A DNA stretch of 64,000 nt, from assembly GCF_029227915.1 (NCBI RefSeq), contig NC_079882.1:7750001-7814000 (forward strand), written 5' to 3'. Position numbers and translations under genes: made by a program. Source of the stretch: Hydractinia symbiolongicarpus (Eukaryota > Cnidaria > Hydrozoa > Anthoathecata > Hydractiniidae). The notes beneath the pieces are model-generated. The model did not search any database. It was not told where the DNA came from and was given only the letters and a program-made list of their open reading frames with translations. Below, in pieces: positions 1 to 12,233 of the stretch. Numbering within the stretch: position 1 is the first letter of the stretch; each line of letters starts with the position of its first letter.

Positions 1-3000
1 CCCCCCCCCCCCCCCCCGGACCGAATAGGGTTAAGGTAGTGACTGTACGTATATTTCTTACACATTTAAAAAAATATTGCATATTATTGCAACACACATG
101 TCGTGAATCACTATACCTTTCAAAAAAAAGAAAAAAATATGCCCTGGTTGCTTATTGAAGTTTTGCATGCCTTCATGTGGTCCGAAAAAACCCTCCCAAT
201 TGCTTTTGTTTGGTCAGAAATACAAAATACACGGTATTAGTTCTAAAAAATTCAATCATTTATGGGAAATAAATGCTGTGGCACACTTCGAATACTGTAA
301 ATATTGGCTAAATTCGTCAGTTTTTTGTAAACCAATCAGAATACGTTATTTCGGTCAACCAGGCAATTAACTTGCATGAAAATTGATCACAAGGCAGTCG
401 CTTTTTGCCGTATTCATCACAGTCGCAGGGCCTAGTAAACGCTGACTTACACTAGATCCGCCCCTGGGTGTTTAACCCAACTGTCAAGTTGTACCAAAAG
501 TTCAGCTTGTCAACAGCTCATAGAGCAGAGAAAAATGATATTTTACAATAGAAGAATCTTTTTGTCCATTAAGGGTCATTTAAAAATTATTCACCTGCTT
601 TGAAGCATTTATTGAAATTGTCATACCGTTTATTATTGTCTATCCGAAAGACTCAATGCAAAGATAAAAGGACAGTGTAGTAAATGTCCAATACCGGAAT
701 GACTCCAAAAAAATTGCCAGCTGCTATGTGTAATAAGCACCCAAAAAACATACTTGCTATGGAAGATTAGTTAGGGAATGAGGAGGCGGATATTTCTCAT
801 ACTTTGAAATTTACCAAATTTAGTGTAATCAATTCGGACTTCGTTTTACAGATTCGTAATTTTCTCAACCTCGTTCCCTGGGGTTCTTGCTTTTTTGACA
901 TCGAGTCGGTGGCTAAGAAACCGTCAAGGAAGCGCTAGCAGCTTTGACATTAGGCAACAAACCCTGACCAAGAGGATGTAATTATCTTAGCATATTTTAG
1001 TTACGTAATGATTCTATTATCTGTAAATTTACACTGTCGATTAGCCAACGCTTGGTTTAATGTATGGTACCACATTAGAATGATATTCTAGAAGCTGCGC
1101 CTGTATTCTGGCCGCTTTGAAATATGACACAATGCAACTTCTAAAGCGTTTACGGCGGATATTATTTTCAAAATCCAATCAAATTTCGGAAAGCTCTGCC
1201 ATCTTGGATAATGGACATTCAGTATTTCGAGTGATGTCTAAGTGCAGAGAGTTCCTGCTAATGTAGCTTCAATGAAATCGGCAGACTACTTTTTATAAAT
1301 TTTTTTTCAGAAAGGGTAACTTTCTATTTTTTATGTCTACTCTGGCGTCCAAAGTTTGTTATCTCGGATATATGACAAAGAATTAATAAAAAAGGCGAGA
1401 TAAATTTGCATTTTAAGTTATAGAATCACTGAAAAATTGGGATAGCATTTACTATAGAAATATGCAACGAAAGTGTTTATTTATTTATTTTCTTGTTATA
1501 ATAAAAAAGTATGAATCAACAAAAAATAATCCAAATTGCAAGATGTTTTTCAAGACTTCAAAAGTTGTTTACGAAAAAAAATGTCATTGGGTTTTCATTA
1601 TACCGCCACAACAATTACTGAACGTATTTTATTGACAATTTATAGAAAATAAGACTTCGTTTTTATATTATATTTCAAAAAAGGAAAACTAAAACGAAAT
1701 GACTTTATTGCAAATAAACTAGATGGGTTTTTTAATGAATAATAGATTTCGTAATTCTTACTCCCTAATAACAAAAGAGATGATTTATTTACCATATTAA
1801 TATTTTAAAATGTCTGCTAAGGGAAAAAATCAAATCGTTTCTGTAACGTGACGACTATCCTGTCCCACATTTGTAGGTGACTACACCTGCGAAAACATAT
1901 TTTCTTATAAATCTGGTTTTTATTTGACTTAGTATTGAATCTTTTTATGACCTTATCAAAAATAAGTTTTTTAGAAATACAAAATAAAATATCTTTCATG
2001 GAAATATGAAAATAGGATAATTTTAGTTTGAATTTTAAGAACGTCGAAATTTTGTAAACAAACTTTACTTGTTTTCATGTGACAATATCACCAAAACTCT
2101 GTCCCTTGAAGCTACTTTTCTTATAAAGAACATCGTTTTTACATTCTCAAAAATACAAGCATGGATCGAAATCTTTCGTCATTAAAGAAAAAATAACAGC
2201 GATCGAGATGATGCAAAGGTCGAAAATCTTACCGCTATTCGAAACTGTCAATGATATTATGTAAAAGATCGGTGGAAATATTTAAAATTCAAAATATTGC
2301 GAAACTCAGATTTAGGCCAAGTTCATTACTTGTCTTTTATGTTTTGTAATAACAACCCCTCGAATAGAATAATATGTATATTGTCTGAAAATTTATAACC
2401 TTTAGATTTAATGGTTGAAATAAGTGTTGATTAATAACGTGTTGTTTTTACTATATTTGTATTAATTTAATGGTACATGGTCATGTTGTTTCCATAGTGG
2501 AAAAAAAGATCATAAAAAGCTGTGGTCATTTTAATAATCCTTTAAGACAAGAGTCCAAAGTTAAAGACTGTGGGTTGTGGACTAATTTCAGAGCTTAATC
2601 TGTTACGCACCCAAAAAACAATACACGCTTTTTTTACAAGCTACCCAATTGCTAAGGGTTTAGGTCTCAAATTAGGCCAAAAAGCCAACTTGCATAGCAA
2701 CCTTTAGTTCTCACATCTATCACATGGTCACTATCCAGTGTTTAAATAGCACTATGATGTGCTACGGATGTTTGTGTTGTCGAGTTCATCTTGTCGAACA
2801 CGATCTAAAGAATCAAGATAGGGTTTTTACGATGCCATTACTGCCGCAGGAAAATAATATGTGCTTAAGCTACCAGCTAAGCAACTTTAGGGCAAAAATG
2901 TCCTCTACCATTTACAACCTAAAACTGTACCACAAGATTGGAGCTGCTTATAAAAAAAGAGAAAAAAACGTGTATGAAAAATTGAACGATTTGGCCTAAC

Positions 3001-4990
3001 TGTGGAAGATTCGCTATTTGCGATTTATCCGCAAAATAGATTTCAATACATTTGACTCCAAATAAGATATAAAGGAATTATAAGGAGTCAACTGGATTTC
3101 AAATGAAAGCTTTTCCTTGTTTAGAACCATATCTTATAATTACTTAGTATCAATAATAGCTAATAATTCCTTAAAAGAATGTAAGCTCTTTGTGTCGCTT
3201 GTATTCTTCCACAATCTCCACAACATTCATTGTATGTTCCGGAGGTCTTTGTTTAACTGGGCTTGTTATCAGGAGGTCACGTAAAAATAAGGACGAGCAC
3301 ATGTATGAGCAATTCCTCCTGTTTCCTTAGAAAATGTACTTGCGATGTGATTCATTTCTAATTTGTGAGAAATATCTAAAGTTAAAAATTTTTTTTGCCA
3401 ACCTTAACAAGAGAAAACATGTCAAGCTGACTCATATAATATATGCCCTATTGTTTGAAAGATTTGAGTGCATGGAAACCAGTCGAACAGATCAAAGACG
3501 ACACAGTGTGTTTTATTATTGTGAGCTACAGTCCAGTAAAGTAAAATAAATTTAATGTTAATCTATTGTTAGACTAATTAATTGAGTGAAAAAGTTCTTT
3601 TTTTTCTAAAACTCCTGTCTCGAAAAAACAAATGGTTCCGTTGATCAAAGTTGTAGTGACTTATTTATTATTCATTCATGATAAAAAAAAATAGACTCTA
3701 ATGTTATTTTGATTCAGGTGCCAACGATGGAATTAAAGTTTTATTTTTTTTAAACTTTTTTTTGAGAAAACGAGCTTTTTTCTATCTGAAAGCGTACGCA
3801 CAGGATGGAATACAAACGTTCGTCAACATTTTCAATGGAATCTATTTCATCTAGATTATTAGAATTTATAAATCGAAACAGCGGTGTTATAAAAAAAGCA
3901 AATAAAAATTATCTAAAATTTATATATAAAAAAAACACGTATTAAAACAAGATAGGGTATCCAACATATTTGCCCAGAATAAATTTATTTTTTAAATAGA
4001 AAATGATAAGTAAAATAAATCCCCTTGATATTTCTGTTTCCAATTTAGATAAAATATTAGTGCTTCCTCGAAAATTTACACTGCACTGAATGTCTTTCTT
4101 TGCATTTCAATTTCTCCTTGTTTCTTCTTTTAATTAAAACTAACGTTTTAACATTTTAGGAATCGTAATAGTAGAACAAATACTGTAATAAAAAGATAAA
4201 TATTGACATATTTTTCTTCTTCTTCTTCTTCTTCTTCTTCTTTTTCTTCTTCTTCTTCTGAAGAACTGTTCAATTATAATCGACTTAGTGAAAACTGCCA
4301 CCATTTAAATTATGCGAACTGACTTCAAAATGATAAGAAAATGTTGGAATTTAATAAGGCACAAAAATGAATGTAGCCACAGTTTTGGAGTAAAATTTTT
4401 ACACATTTATACGAGCCTATTTTCTAGGCATGTATGAGTTGATAAAACTTCGAAATTTATAACGGGAACCATAATTTGGTTGCAAATTATCAAAGCAGCC
4501 CTATATTTGCAGGCCTCTTTTTATTAAGATATATTTTTTGCAGAGCAACGCCATGACTAATTCTTTTAAAAATCGATACACATTAAAGATGAGTCAATTT
4601 CATGTTGTTAGCAACGTGTTGGCAACAGATATAAAATGGTGCTCTATTCAGGTGCCCCAAGTAGTTGACTTATAAACAAAGGGAAATTAAGTTCTTTCTT
4701 TTTAGAATTTTATTACGTCTTCCTGATTTTTCCCAATCATTTGTTTTTCTTTTTCGTAATAAAAATGTTACTGGTATAGCTCGACAAGGTGTACTACGTT
4801 CGTTTCACATAAAGCTTAAAAACTATACAATATGCATCATGATTAATAAGCACAAAATAAAGAATCGGGAAAGCAAGAAAAACGTGTCTTTTAAAAAAAA
4901 CAATAAAATCTTTGTTAAAAACATTATAACATGATTTTAAAGATGGCCATTTGTTTTTTCTATTATTTAAAAACCATTAGTTTTATTCAA
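1..4990. other. Gene-free AT-rich region
   Basis: No reading frame here has splice sites or a domain I can recognise. The window opens with a run of 17 C. Open stretches at 155-370, 2724-2999 and 3334-3549 have no family resemblance and lie in low-complexity DNA. A TTC microsatellite lies at 4213-4259. The last few hundred bases are presumably the 5' flank and 5' UTR of the Dmrt gene that follows. Confidence 0.6.
4213..4259. repeat. (TTC)n microsatellite
   Basis: About 15 near-perfect copies of TTC with one interruption. Confidence 0.9.
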
Positions 4991-4994
4991 CAAA

Positions 4995-5004
4995 GTCACG
5001 TGAC
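4995..5004. promoter_or_regulatory. Palindromic E-box upstream of Dmrt
   Basis: The 10-base palindrome GTCACGTGAC contains the canonical CACGTG E-box. It lies about 100 bases upstream of the likely Dmrt start codon. Such sites bind bHLH or bHLH-Zip factors. A regulatory role is inferred only from position and symmetry. Confidence 0.35.
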
Positions 5005-5105
5005 TCGTAAATTACTTTAAAAGGCTTGTGAAGGGCAATGATACTCATATTTGGAGTTTGAATTCATTGAAGTTGCCATCAAAGCAGAAAGGAATTTTAT
5101 CACGT

Positions 5106-7635
5106 ATGGACAACATGGGCAATTCTAACGATGACAAGAAACGATCACCAAAATGCGCCAGGTGTAGAAACCACGGCTACGATTCTTCGTTAAAAGGTCA
5201 CAAAGGATACTGCCGATGGAGGGATTGCATGTGCGCTAAATGCGTGCTGATTGTGGAGCGTCAACGAGTTCTAGCAGCTCAAGTGGCGTTGCGAAGACAA
5301 CAGATGCAAGAATCAAAACAAAGACCAGCTCCCCTGCCAAGAGGAGATGTTTTCCCTGTCTCAAGATTATCTCCAAATTTACCGGCTTCTCCTTCCAGTC
5401 CGTTAGGTGATATTGACAAAGGTATGTGGCATTTTTTCACTTGCTTTAAGCTGTCTGTTTATAAAAAAAAGGTTATATTTTCAACTATATCCTCATAAGG
5501 CGCGCATTGTTTTTGTTAGGCAAAATATTCTCTTTTAGATTATTCATACGCTTGTTGTAAAATAGCGCATGGAAATGAGCAAGGAGTATGCTCTGATTGA
5601 ACAAAATGAAACTAACTCTGAATGAAGTTTAAAAGTATAAGCGAAGAATAAATGAACAAAATAAAAGTTTTGAAGATTTAAAGAAACATCTGGAACAATA
5701 TGTTCATGTTTCTCAATATCATTTTTGACAGTATCGCTAAATCAGCGTTGATTGGCATTTTAACTATTATGCGTTTTGACACATTTTAACAAAGTTTTCA
5801 AACACATTAACGTAGTGAATATTGTCCTCTCTTGAATTACGTAGTAAAATTTTAACGGAAAGAAAATTGTATTGAGGTAGATTTTTTGAATTAGCCTAGT
5901 TTTGTAACATATAATTATAAATTTGTCCTTAAGCTATGGAAAAATCAACGGATTCGTCCGTCAGCAGAAAGTAACATATTACTCTATAATTACGGTCTTA
6001 AATAATGTTACACGCGACCATTCTGAACGCACAGACAGAATACGACTAGTTGTTAGCCCGCAAAAATAATCCGCGGGCTCTTTCACCTTGAAATTCAGCA
6101 ACAAAGTTGATAAAGAAATATCACATTTGATATTTCGTGTTTTCATAGTACGACTTTATTTCTCGCGCACAGTGGAGGTGGAAACCATCATGCTTTAAAT
6201 ATATAATTTTTTTACTATTTTATGAAAAACGCTACCTAACGAGGTGGCGTAGGAAAAAGAACTTATTGCAGATCGATAAATTTGTTTTTTAAAAAATTGA
6301 AAAACAATCCTATTTTTATTGACTTTGCTCATTTTGACTTCTTTTTATCTTTTTTTTTATTTTATTTCAACTATATTTAGATATGTTCCATCATTTAGGA
6401 TATATATAAACAGTTCCTTGTAGCTATACATTTATTTTATAGATTCCGATAAAGAAAGCGCGAAGTCTCCAACACCCGCACCTCCAGCCGAATCCAGAAA
6501 AATCTATTATGAACAATTACCGACACCACCTCCGACGAGAGATCTTCCCGAAAGAATCCCAAGGATGTTGGGTAGGTTTTGTAAGGCTTTGTTTTAATAA
6601 AAGTTGAGACATAATCTATTTTCTAAGAACGGCCTGTTTGCAGATAACGTTTAATTTTATAACGAAAATGAAATTAACAAAAATATTTTAAAAAATAAAA
6701 AGAAGATAGTTTGATAGTTATATGAGAAAAATAATATCTCGTGACTGATAATGATAAAATTTTCAATATTTAGGCCCGCCTCACTTTTCACCCTACGGAT
6801 ATCCACCATCGTGTATATTCAGAAAGCCGGTCATCATGAAAGACTCAGCATTCCAGCCGTGGACACACCGTTCAAAAGGTAATAAAACTTTCTACTCTAC
6901 TTTTAAAGCTGATTTGATTTTTTTTTAGGAGGAAGAAAAATGACTTTTCTTCATCTTCCTAAATTAAAGAGACAATTACAAGTTTAGGAGACTGTAGAAC
7001 CATATAATTACCTACTTGGTGTTAACTAGTACTTTTTACCTTTAGGTATGTCCGACCACGCAAGATTTTCTCCCTACCATCTTCCACCAAATAGCCATAT
7101 GAAATACTTTCCTGAAAAAATCTCCTGTGCTGATGATCATTGCCCCCGAAGCGCTTTTCTCTTTCCTCCACCTCCCCCATCTATGGATTATTTACGGGAA
7201 AGGAGAAGAATATACGAGGACATTGAGGCAAGAATTGATGTAAATAAAAATAAACCCGATTCTCCACTGTGTAAAGAAGAAGGAGAACCAACAGAGTCAA
7301 GAAAATCGCCCATTCATATGCTGACCAGGTTATTTCCTCAACACGCAATTAACGTTCTGCAAAATACACTCGCAGAATGCAACGGCGATCCTGTATCCAC
7401 GATTGAGAGGATTTTGGATAAATTTCCGTCACATGTGACAAAGCAAGAAATAATGAAGCAAATTCGACGTTCACCTTTGCCTGTCGATGTTAACAACAAT
7501 ATTGAACATTCAATGGTGAAAGAAAAACGTCATTTTTCAATTAACGATGACCAGTTATCGACGTTAGCGAAAGCTTATGATATTACGGTGCCGGATGAGA
7601 AAACCGACATTCGACGTGAGTCGTACTCATGGTGA
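5106..7635 (+). CDS. Dmrt: Dmrt transcription factor (DM + DMA domains)
   Basis: Four exons: 5106-5421, 6443-6571, 6774-6878 and 7046-7635. All three introns are phase 1 with GT/AG ends, giving a 379-residue protein. Exon 1 carries the DM domain at about residues 12-65. Its intertwined zinc sites are visible: Cys17, Cys20, His32, Cys36, and His23, Cys41, Cys43, Cys46. It is followed by the usual recognition-helix run VALRRQQ. Exons 2 and 3 encode a proline-rich linker. Exon 4 carries a DMA domain at about residues 271-310 ([12 protein letters not shown] ... VSTIERIL). DM plus DMA is the architecture of the Dmrt3/4/5 (DmrtA) group. These are nuclear DNA-binding proteins used in sexual and neural development. 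The start is the first ATG (MDNMGN); a GTG-initiated extension to 5028 is open but unlikely. Intron 1 holds two decayed Helitron-like copies. A 5' UTR exon further upstream cannot be excluded. Confidence 0.94.
5936..6178 (-). mobile_element. Two tandem decayed Helitron-like copies in Dmrt intron 1
   Basis: On the minus strand, a copy at about 6046-6178 ends in a hairpin (AGCCCGC ... GCGGGCT) followed by CTAG at 6046-6049. A second truncated copy (about 5936-6045) abuts it directly and starts with the CGTATTCTGTCTGTG 5' motif shared with the copies at 50 and 62 kb. The hairpin of the second copy has degenerated. Boundaries are approximate. Confidence 0.6.
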
Positions 7636-7716
7636 TCTTTTTGTTTCCATCAAAACAACGGCATAACGTATGACGAGTAAATGTAAATATAAAATTAAAA
7701 AGTTGCTTGAATTGTA

Positions 7717-7722
7717 AATAAA
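7717..7722 (+). terminator. Dmrt polyadenylation signal
   Basis: AATAAA lies 82 bases after the Dmrt stop codon, in AT-rich DNA followed by a T/GT-rich stretch. This fits a short 3' UTR. Confidence 0.65.
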
Positions 7723-8709
7723 GTGTAAATTATGTTCTGTTCCTTATTGTATCATGAGAAAAAAGAAACACATCTGTACTTTCGAAGTTGTTGCTATTGA
7801 TCTCGCTGAATGTATACTAACCACCCTCATCACCAGGGTTTTTTGACTTTTTGTTATGAAAGAAGACAAAAAACACTGGGGACAAGGGAGGTATACTAAC
7901 ATGTTTTTTAAGACAGCATTTGTCATAAAAATTAAACAATTTTCGGATATGTACCAGCATTAGAAAACAGGACGCGACATTTCCCCTTTGTAGCGAGCGT
8001 TGGCGACGGCATTACAAAAGGACTACACGTGAGCAGATTTGCAGTCGGTAGATTACTCAAAGTGGAATGAAAACATTATATTTAATGTACACGAGTTACG
8101 CTGTTTATACTAGCTTTTGGGTATCAAATATACTAGGGAGGGGCAGGCTCCCCCTACCCCCTCAAACCACATTTGAATAGTTAAACCCAGTTAATGAAAC
8201 ATGTTGGCAATAATATATAGCTAACATAAAAGAAGTTGATTGGCAGGAATAAAATTTACTGACGTCAGCAATTTTACTAAAACCCCATGACTGATTGGAA
8301 AACAGTCGCCGAGCTTTTGTGAATCGATAAGATTGGTTTTCGTGCGATTTTAGTTTGCTGAATAGTTTCTACGTTAGTACCCTTCATATTCACAATAATA
8401 CAATTTATGACAATAATACAGAAGTGTGTAAAAAGAATTTTAAAAACTTTTTAATAAAAAGTTGCAATCAAGTTTTAGGCCTATTTGTTTGAGCAGTATT
8501 ATGGGAGTTAAATGAGAAAAGTGAGTTTGTCTACAAGTTTTGCCACAGGGGACACTTTTTTTTATGTCAAGGTTTTTAACATAATGTTTAACATATGCTT
8601 ACTACAAACTTCTTGCAATTGCAATTACACTGATCCACTTTTCACACAAATGAAAAAAGGATTCACACTGGGCTTTTTTTACACATTTTATAAAAAATAA
8701 TTAACCAGA

Positions 8710-8811
8710 ATAGTCGTTAGCCCGGGTTCGTTCGTCCTTTTTATACTTGCGCAGCTAAGCTACCATTTTGCGTGACAGACGGACAGACGTATACGGGTAT
8801 TATAATATAGA
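8710..8811 (-). mobile_element. Short Helitron-like copy
   Basis: On the minus strand it starts TCTATATTATAATACCCG, matching the 5' end of the 50 kb copies, and runs through CGTATACGTCTGTCCG to ...GGGCTAACGACTAT. The 3' hairpin has collapsed to CCCGGG and the final CTAG has decayed to CTAT. It is preceded by A and followed by T, the A/T target typical of Helitrons. Confidence 0.6.
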
Positions 8812-9051
8812 TGTTTGGTTTTCTCGAACTTCTTTAATAAAGTTTTCCTTAAAAAGTTAACAACCAAGTAGTTTTTGCTTGATTACTCCTCTAATACTTC
8901 TTTCTTCCCAAATGGTATCCTCTACCAAATATTGTGGTATTTTGTCGTGAGTTATCGTGGGTAACGAAGTCAACTGTCTGATCCAGTTGTGAGTGGTAAC
9001 TAATAATGTTTTGTTTTCTGTGTACTCGTTCGTTATTTCTCTGACAACTAC

Positions 9052-9420
9052 AATACACCTTTACGATAATTCAATTGTACATGCGTTCCTACGGCTCTCC
9101 ATCGTTTTACTATATCGGAAAAAGGGAGGTAAAAATCGTGTTTTTATGAGAGTTTGTTAGAGACGAAAGCGTGTTTTCTCCAGTTTTTTCCAGTTTTTTA
9201 ACTTCCGTCGTATCAATTTCTTTCAATTTTTCAGGAAACGTTAATAATAATAAGATACAACTTATGTGTACTTTTCATTAAAAATAAAACGCGGCAAGAA
9301 AAGTTATCACGAAAAAACGTGTTTTCTCCTTAATAAACTCTTATAAAAGTGTGATGTTTACCTCCTCTAAATAAGCTGCGATGGAGTGTTAGTTTTCTCG
9401 AATTATCGTAAAGGTGTATT
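9052..9420. mobile_element. Foldback MITE with perfect 21-bp terminal inverted repeats
   Basis: The left end AATACACCTTTACGATAATT(C) is repeated exactly, inverted, at 9400-9420. Further inward the arms keep matching in patches (CTCCATCG / CGATGGAG, GGGAGGTAAA / TTTACCTCCTC, GTGTTTTCTCC / GGAGAAAACAC) over roughly 130 bases each. The element is about 369 bp with no coding capacity. Foldback shape, length and terminal repeats fit a non-autonomous DNA transposon; no superfamily can be assigned. Confidence 0.8.
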
Positions 9421-11192
9421 ATTAGCTTTTTGTCGCAGTGGCAATCACCTTGCGAAAACTCCGCAGCCAGGGGCTACATTTCTTTTGAAGATGTGCACGC
9501 CAAGTAAACAATGATGAAAATATACTACTGGTAATTTCTGCGAGACTTGCATGACCAAAGAATCTGCTCGACGGCCTGTTAAAATTCGGGACATGCTGAC
9601 TACAGCAAAAATCATTGACAAGTCAACTTTGACAAAGTTCGAGTTTGCCCTTACATTATAAAACACTTGCTTGTGGGACCAAGTTCTAAATATGAAATAT
9701 TAAATATGATCAAGTTTGGGATTAAAATCTGTCAAAATAATTTTAATTCTTTATTAATATCCTTCTACTTGCCTCCACTAACTACTTTGTTTATTAGCAG
9801 ATATATGGCTCCTTGGTATATTATTGCCGGGATAAAATCCAAAGATTATACATGGGGAGAATCAGACTTATCATGAAATGCTGTACCTCCATTGTGAGCA
9901 ACGTATTGCGCATACTGAAATAATAAAGCAACATTAACCATAGTACACCGGAAATAATTGGTGTGATAGAAACTGTTATTCACGTTGTTTTACGCAAATA
10001 ATTTGCAAAATTGGAAACATCGAAATTGTCCTAAATTCTACTACAGAATAACTTCCTCAACAGGGACAACCATTCTAGAGGTCATCTTTTATAAAATTGA
10101 TTGTTTAATTTGTCACGGACAAATTCCTTAAGAAGCTTTTCTTTCAGCATGTCAAAATTCGGTTTCTCTTATACGAAACCTTTTCGACGCAAAGGAACGT
10201 ATCAGAGCAAAACTGTAAATTATCATTATCAGTCTATCATTAAACATAAAATAACTTCTCTGAGAAAACCCCAAATTAAACCCACACGATGTGCCTCTCC
10301 ATAAATACTTGTGGCCAAATTTGCGTTCACAAGATATCTTTGTCCATTTCCGTAATCTCCATGCACCGCCCAGGGGCATGAAAGCTTTCTCTACTACACA
10401 TAGTTTAATAATATATAGATCTTACCAAATTAACATAAGTACAAAATCTAGTGTCACTTATAAATACCCGACCACCGAGCCTACAGACCGGGATGTTCTT
10501 GTGGTGAACCGTACGTCCTCTCTCTGCAGCGTTCTTGATTTCTGTCTCGTCAGTTTTCTGTGTTTTGTTTAGTAAACTTCATTGTGTAATGGTGCGTGTG
10601 TTTTTTAACAATGGATGACATTGTTGTTTTAATAAGTGTTTTTCGTTTGGTGCTTGTTTGGAATATACTTCAGTTGAATTGAATAAAATTTAGGTACTGT
10701 GGTACACGTTTGGTTTTATAAGATTGACTAAATTTCAGCTGGTAAAGCTGGATGTTCTTATATTCATTACACTTTAGCAGCCTGAAGTGTTTTTATTTGT
10801 GTTCTTCCGAAAAATTTGCTCGTAGTTTTTATATTTTATAAAAAATTTTTAAAACCTTTCTCAAATGTGGAAAAGATAGACGGTGTGGAAGTAATGTTGT
10901 AAAAAAATTCTATTCGTGGAAAAAAACCCACAGAAATACTTGTTTTTAATAATTGTGGAACGTTCTTATAAAAAAAACGTGTATTACACATCATTTACGT
11001 TTGGGGGCTGACGCTATTTACAAAATATCTAGGAATCTGGGCATGTTTGAAGGATATACGGGCCTGGGTAGAAATAAATGTCCCGCCGAAAACCCCTTTG
11101 CACAAAATGCGCACTTAGGTAATTGAACTTGCAGCACACGTGCACCTCACACACCGACTTTGGTTGCTGTTGTTGTTCTTTGTACTTATACA

Positions 11193-12139
11193 ATGTTTTG
11201 CACATTCTGTGGTAAAGAGATAGATGACAATCATAAGTTCTGCCCACATATCATGGAAAAGGTTTGTAGTCATTTAAATATTTTTGGTGGTTTTTCAAGC
11301 GTTTGTCACTCTCTTTCTCGATAACTTAAAAAACAAGAATCCGTTCGGCATTCAAACGTATCAAGTAAATGTTTTTATACAAAAAACAGGAGCATTTTTT
11401 TTCCTTGTTACGGGTATTTGTTTGAGTGTTTATTCATTGGATAGACCAGGTGGTAGTACTAGTGGTATAAATGTTCTAACCGGCACTAAGAACGAATGTA
11501 AGTTACTTTTTAAGTTTTATTGAGAGGAGGAGAGACAACAGTGTTGTATCAGCCCCAGACAATTTTTTCCTCTAGAGGTGGGGGACTGCCACAATCACTC
11601 TGACACGCTAACTATTTGTGATTTGTTTCAGTTTTAGTTCAGAAATTAGGCCATGTGATTTTGTTTTGTTTATTTTTTGCTACTGTATCTTTTTTAGGTA
11701 AAACAGTGATGCCTTTTACACAATGCCAACACAATAAATAAAAAAGTTGGCCTGCAAAAGTCCATAAGTCATCCAAAAATAATCCTGCTAATATGGATGT
11801 AGCTATTAACATTGAAATATTGACATGACATGAAAAGTAGCAGCAGTGAAGCCATTGAGAGGCAAGAGGGTGTCCTTGCGCGTCTCTTGTACCATCACTT
11901 ATGATGAACTTTCTCAAAAAGCGTTAAAGAGGTTCAATGATTTCCATAACAATCTCATAAATTTAAAATGTATTTACAGTTTGACGTATGAAAATGGTGA
12001 GGATGCCTACTTCTTACCAGGCACTGTTGAAAGTTTTACCTTAAAACGATACAAAGAAGAACTCAGAAAGGAATACAAAAACACATTATGCGTGTTTCAG
12101 TGCTCCTTAACTGTATTAAGATCGTTTTGTAGCACTTAG
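11193..12139 (+). CDS. Zinc-ribbon / beta-grasp-like ORF family (incomplete model)
   Basis: Candidate exon 1 (11193-11261) starts MFCTFCGKEIDDNHKFCPH, a zinc-ribbon-like N-terminus. The second knuckle is CPHI instead of CPxC, so the zinc site may be broken. It ends at a GT donor in phase 0. A middle exon ending at 11497 (...GTKNE, donor GAAT|GTAAGT, phase 1) joins in frame to the last exon 11847-12139. That exon reads KPLRGKRVSLRV ... FLPGTVESFTLKRYKEEL. The last part resembles a ubiquitin-like (beta-grasp) segment from a multicopy cnidarian ORF family with zinc-ribbon N-termini; that link is from memory. The join between exon 1 and the middle exon is out of phase in my model, so an exon is missing or the copy is decayed. 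It converges on the integrase-like pseudogene that follows. Confidence 0.45.
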
Positions 12140-12233
12140 GAAATTGAAAACCATAGTGCTTCCAAACTGATTTCTGAGCTTGTATTAATGGTCCTGTTCG
12201 ATTCTTTGAAAAAATTATCCACAAACTTGATCC

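Larger units (their letters stand above)
7740..11190. other. Intergenic region between Dmrt and the zinc-ribbon ORF
   Basis: No convincing gene. It contains a short Helitron-like copy (8710-8811) and a foldback element (9052-9420). The open stretches at 9445-9666, 9667-9876, 10101-10304 and 10291-10572 overlap on opposite strands or lack splice context and domains. Confidence 0.55.

Noticed and set aside
1-17. Run of 17 C at the window start
   Set aside because: Could be a homopolymer or an edge of a simple repeat; no telomere-type unit follows.
2724-2999. 91-codon plus-strand frame with several Cys
   Set aside because: No ATG-proximal promoter, splice or domain evidence; the Cys are not in a zinc-finger spacing.
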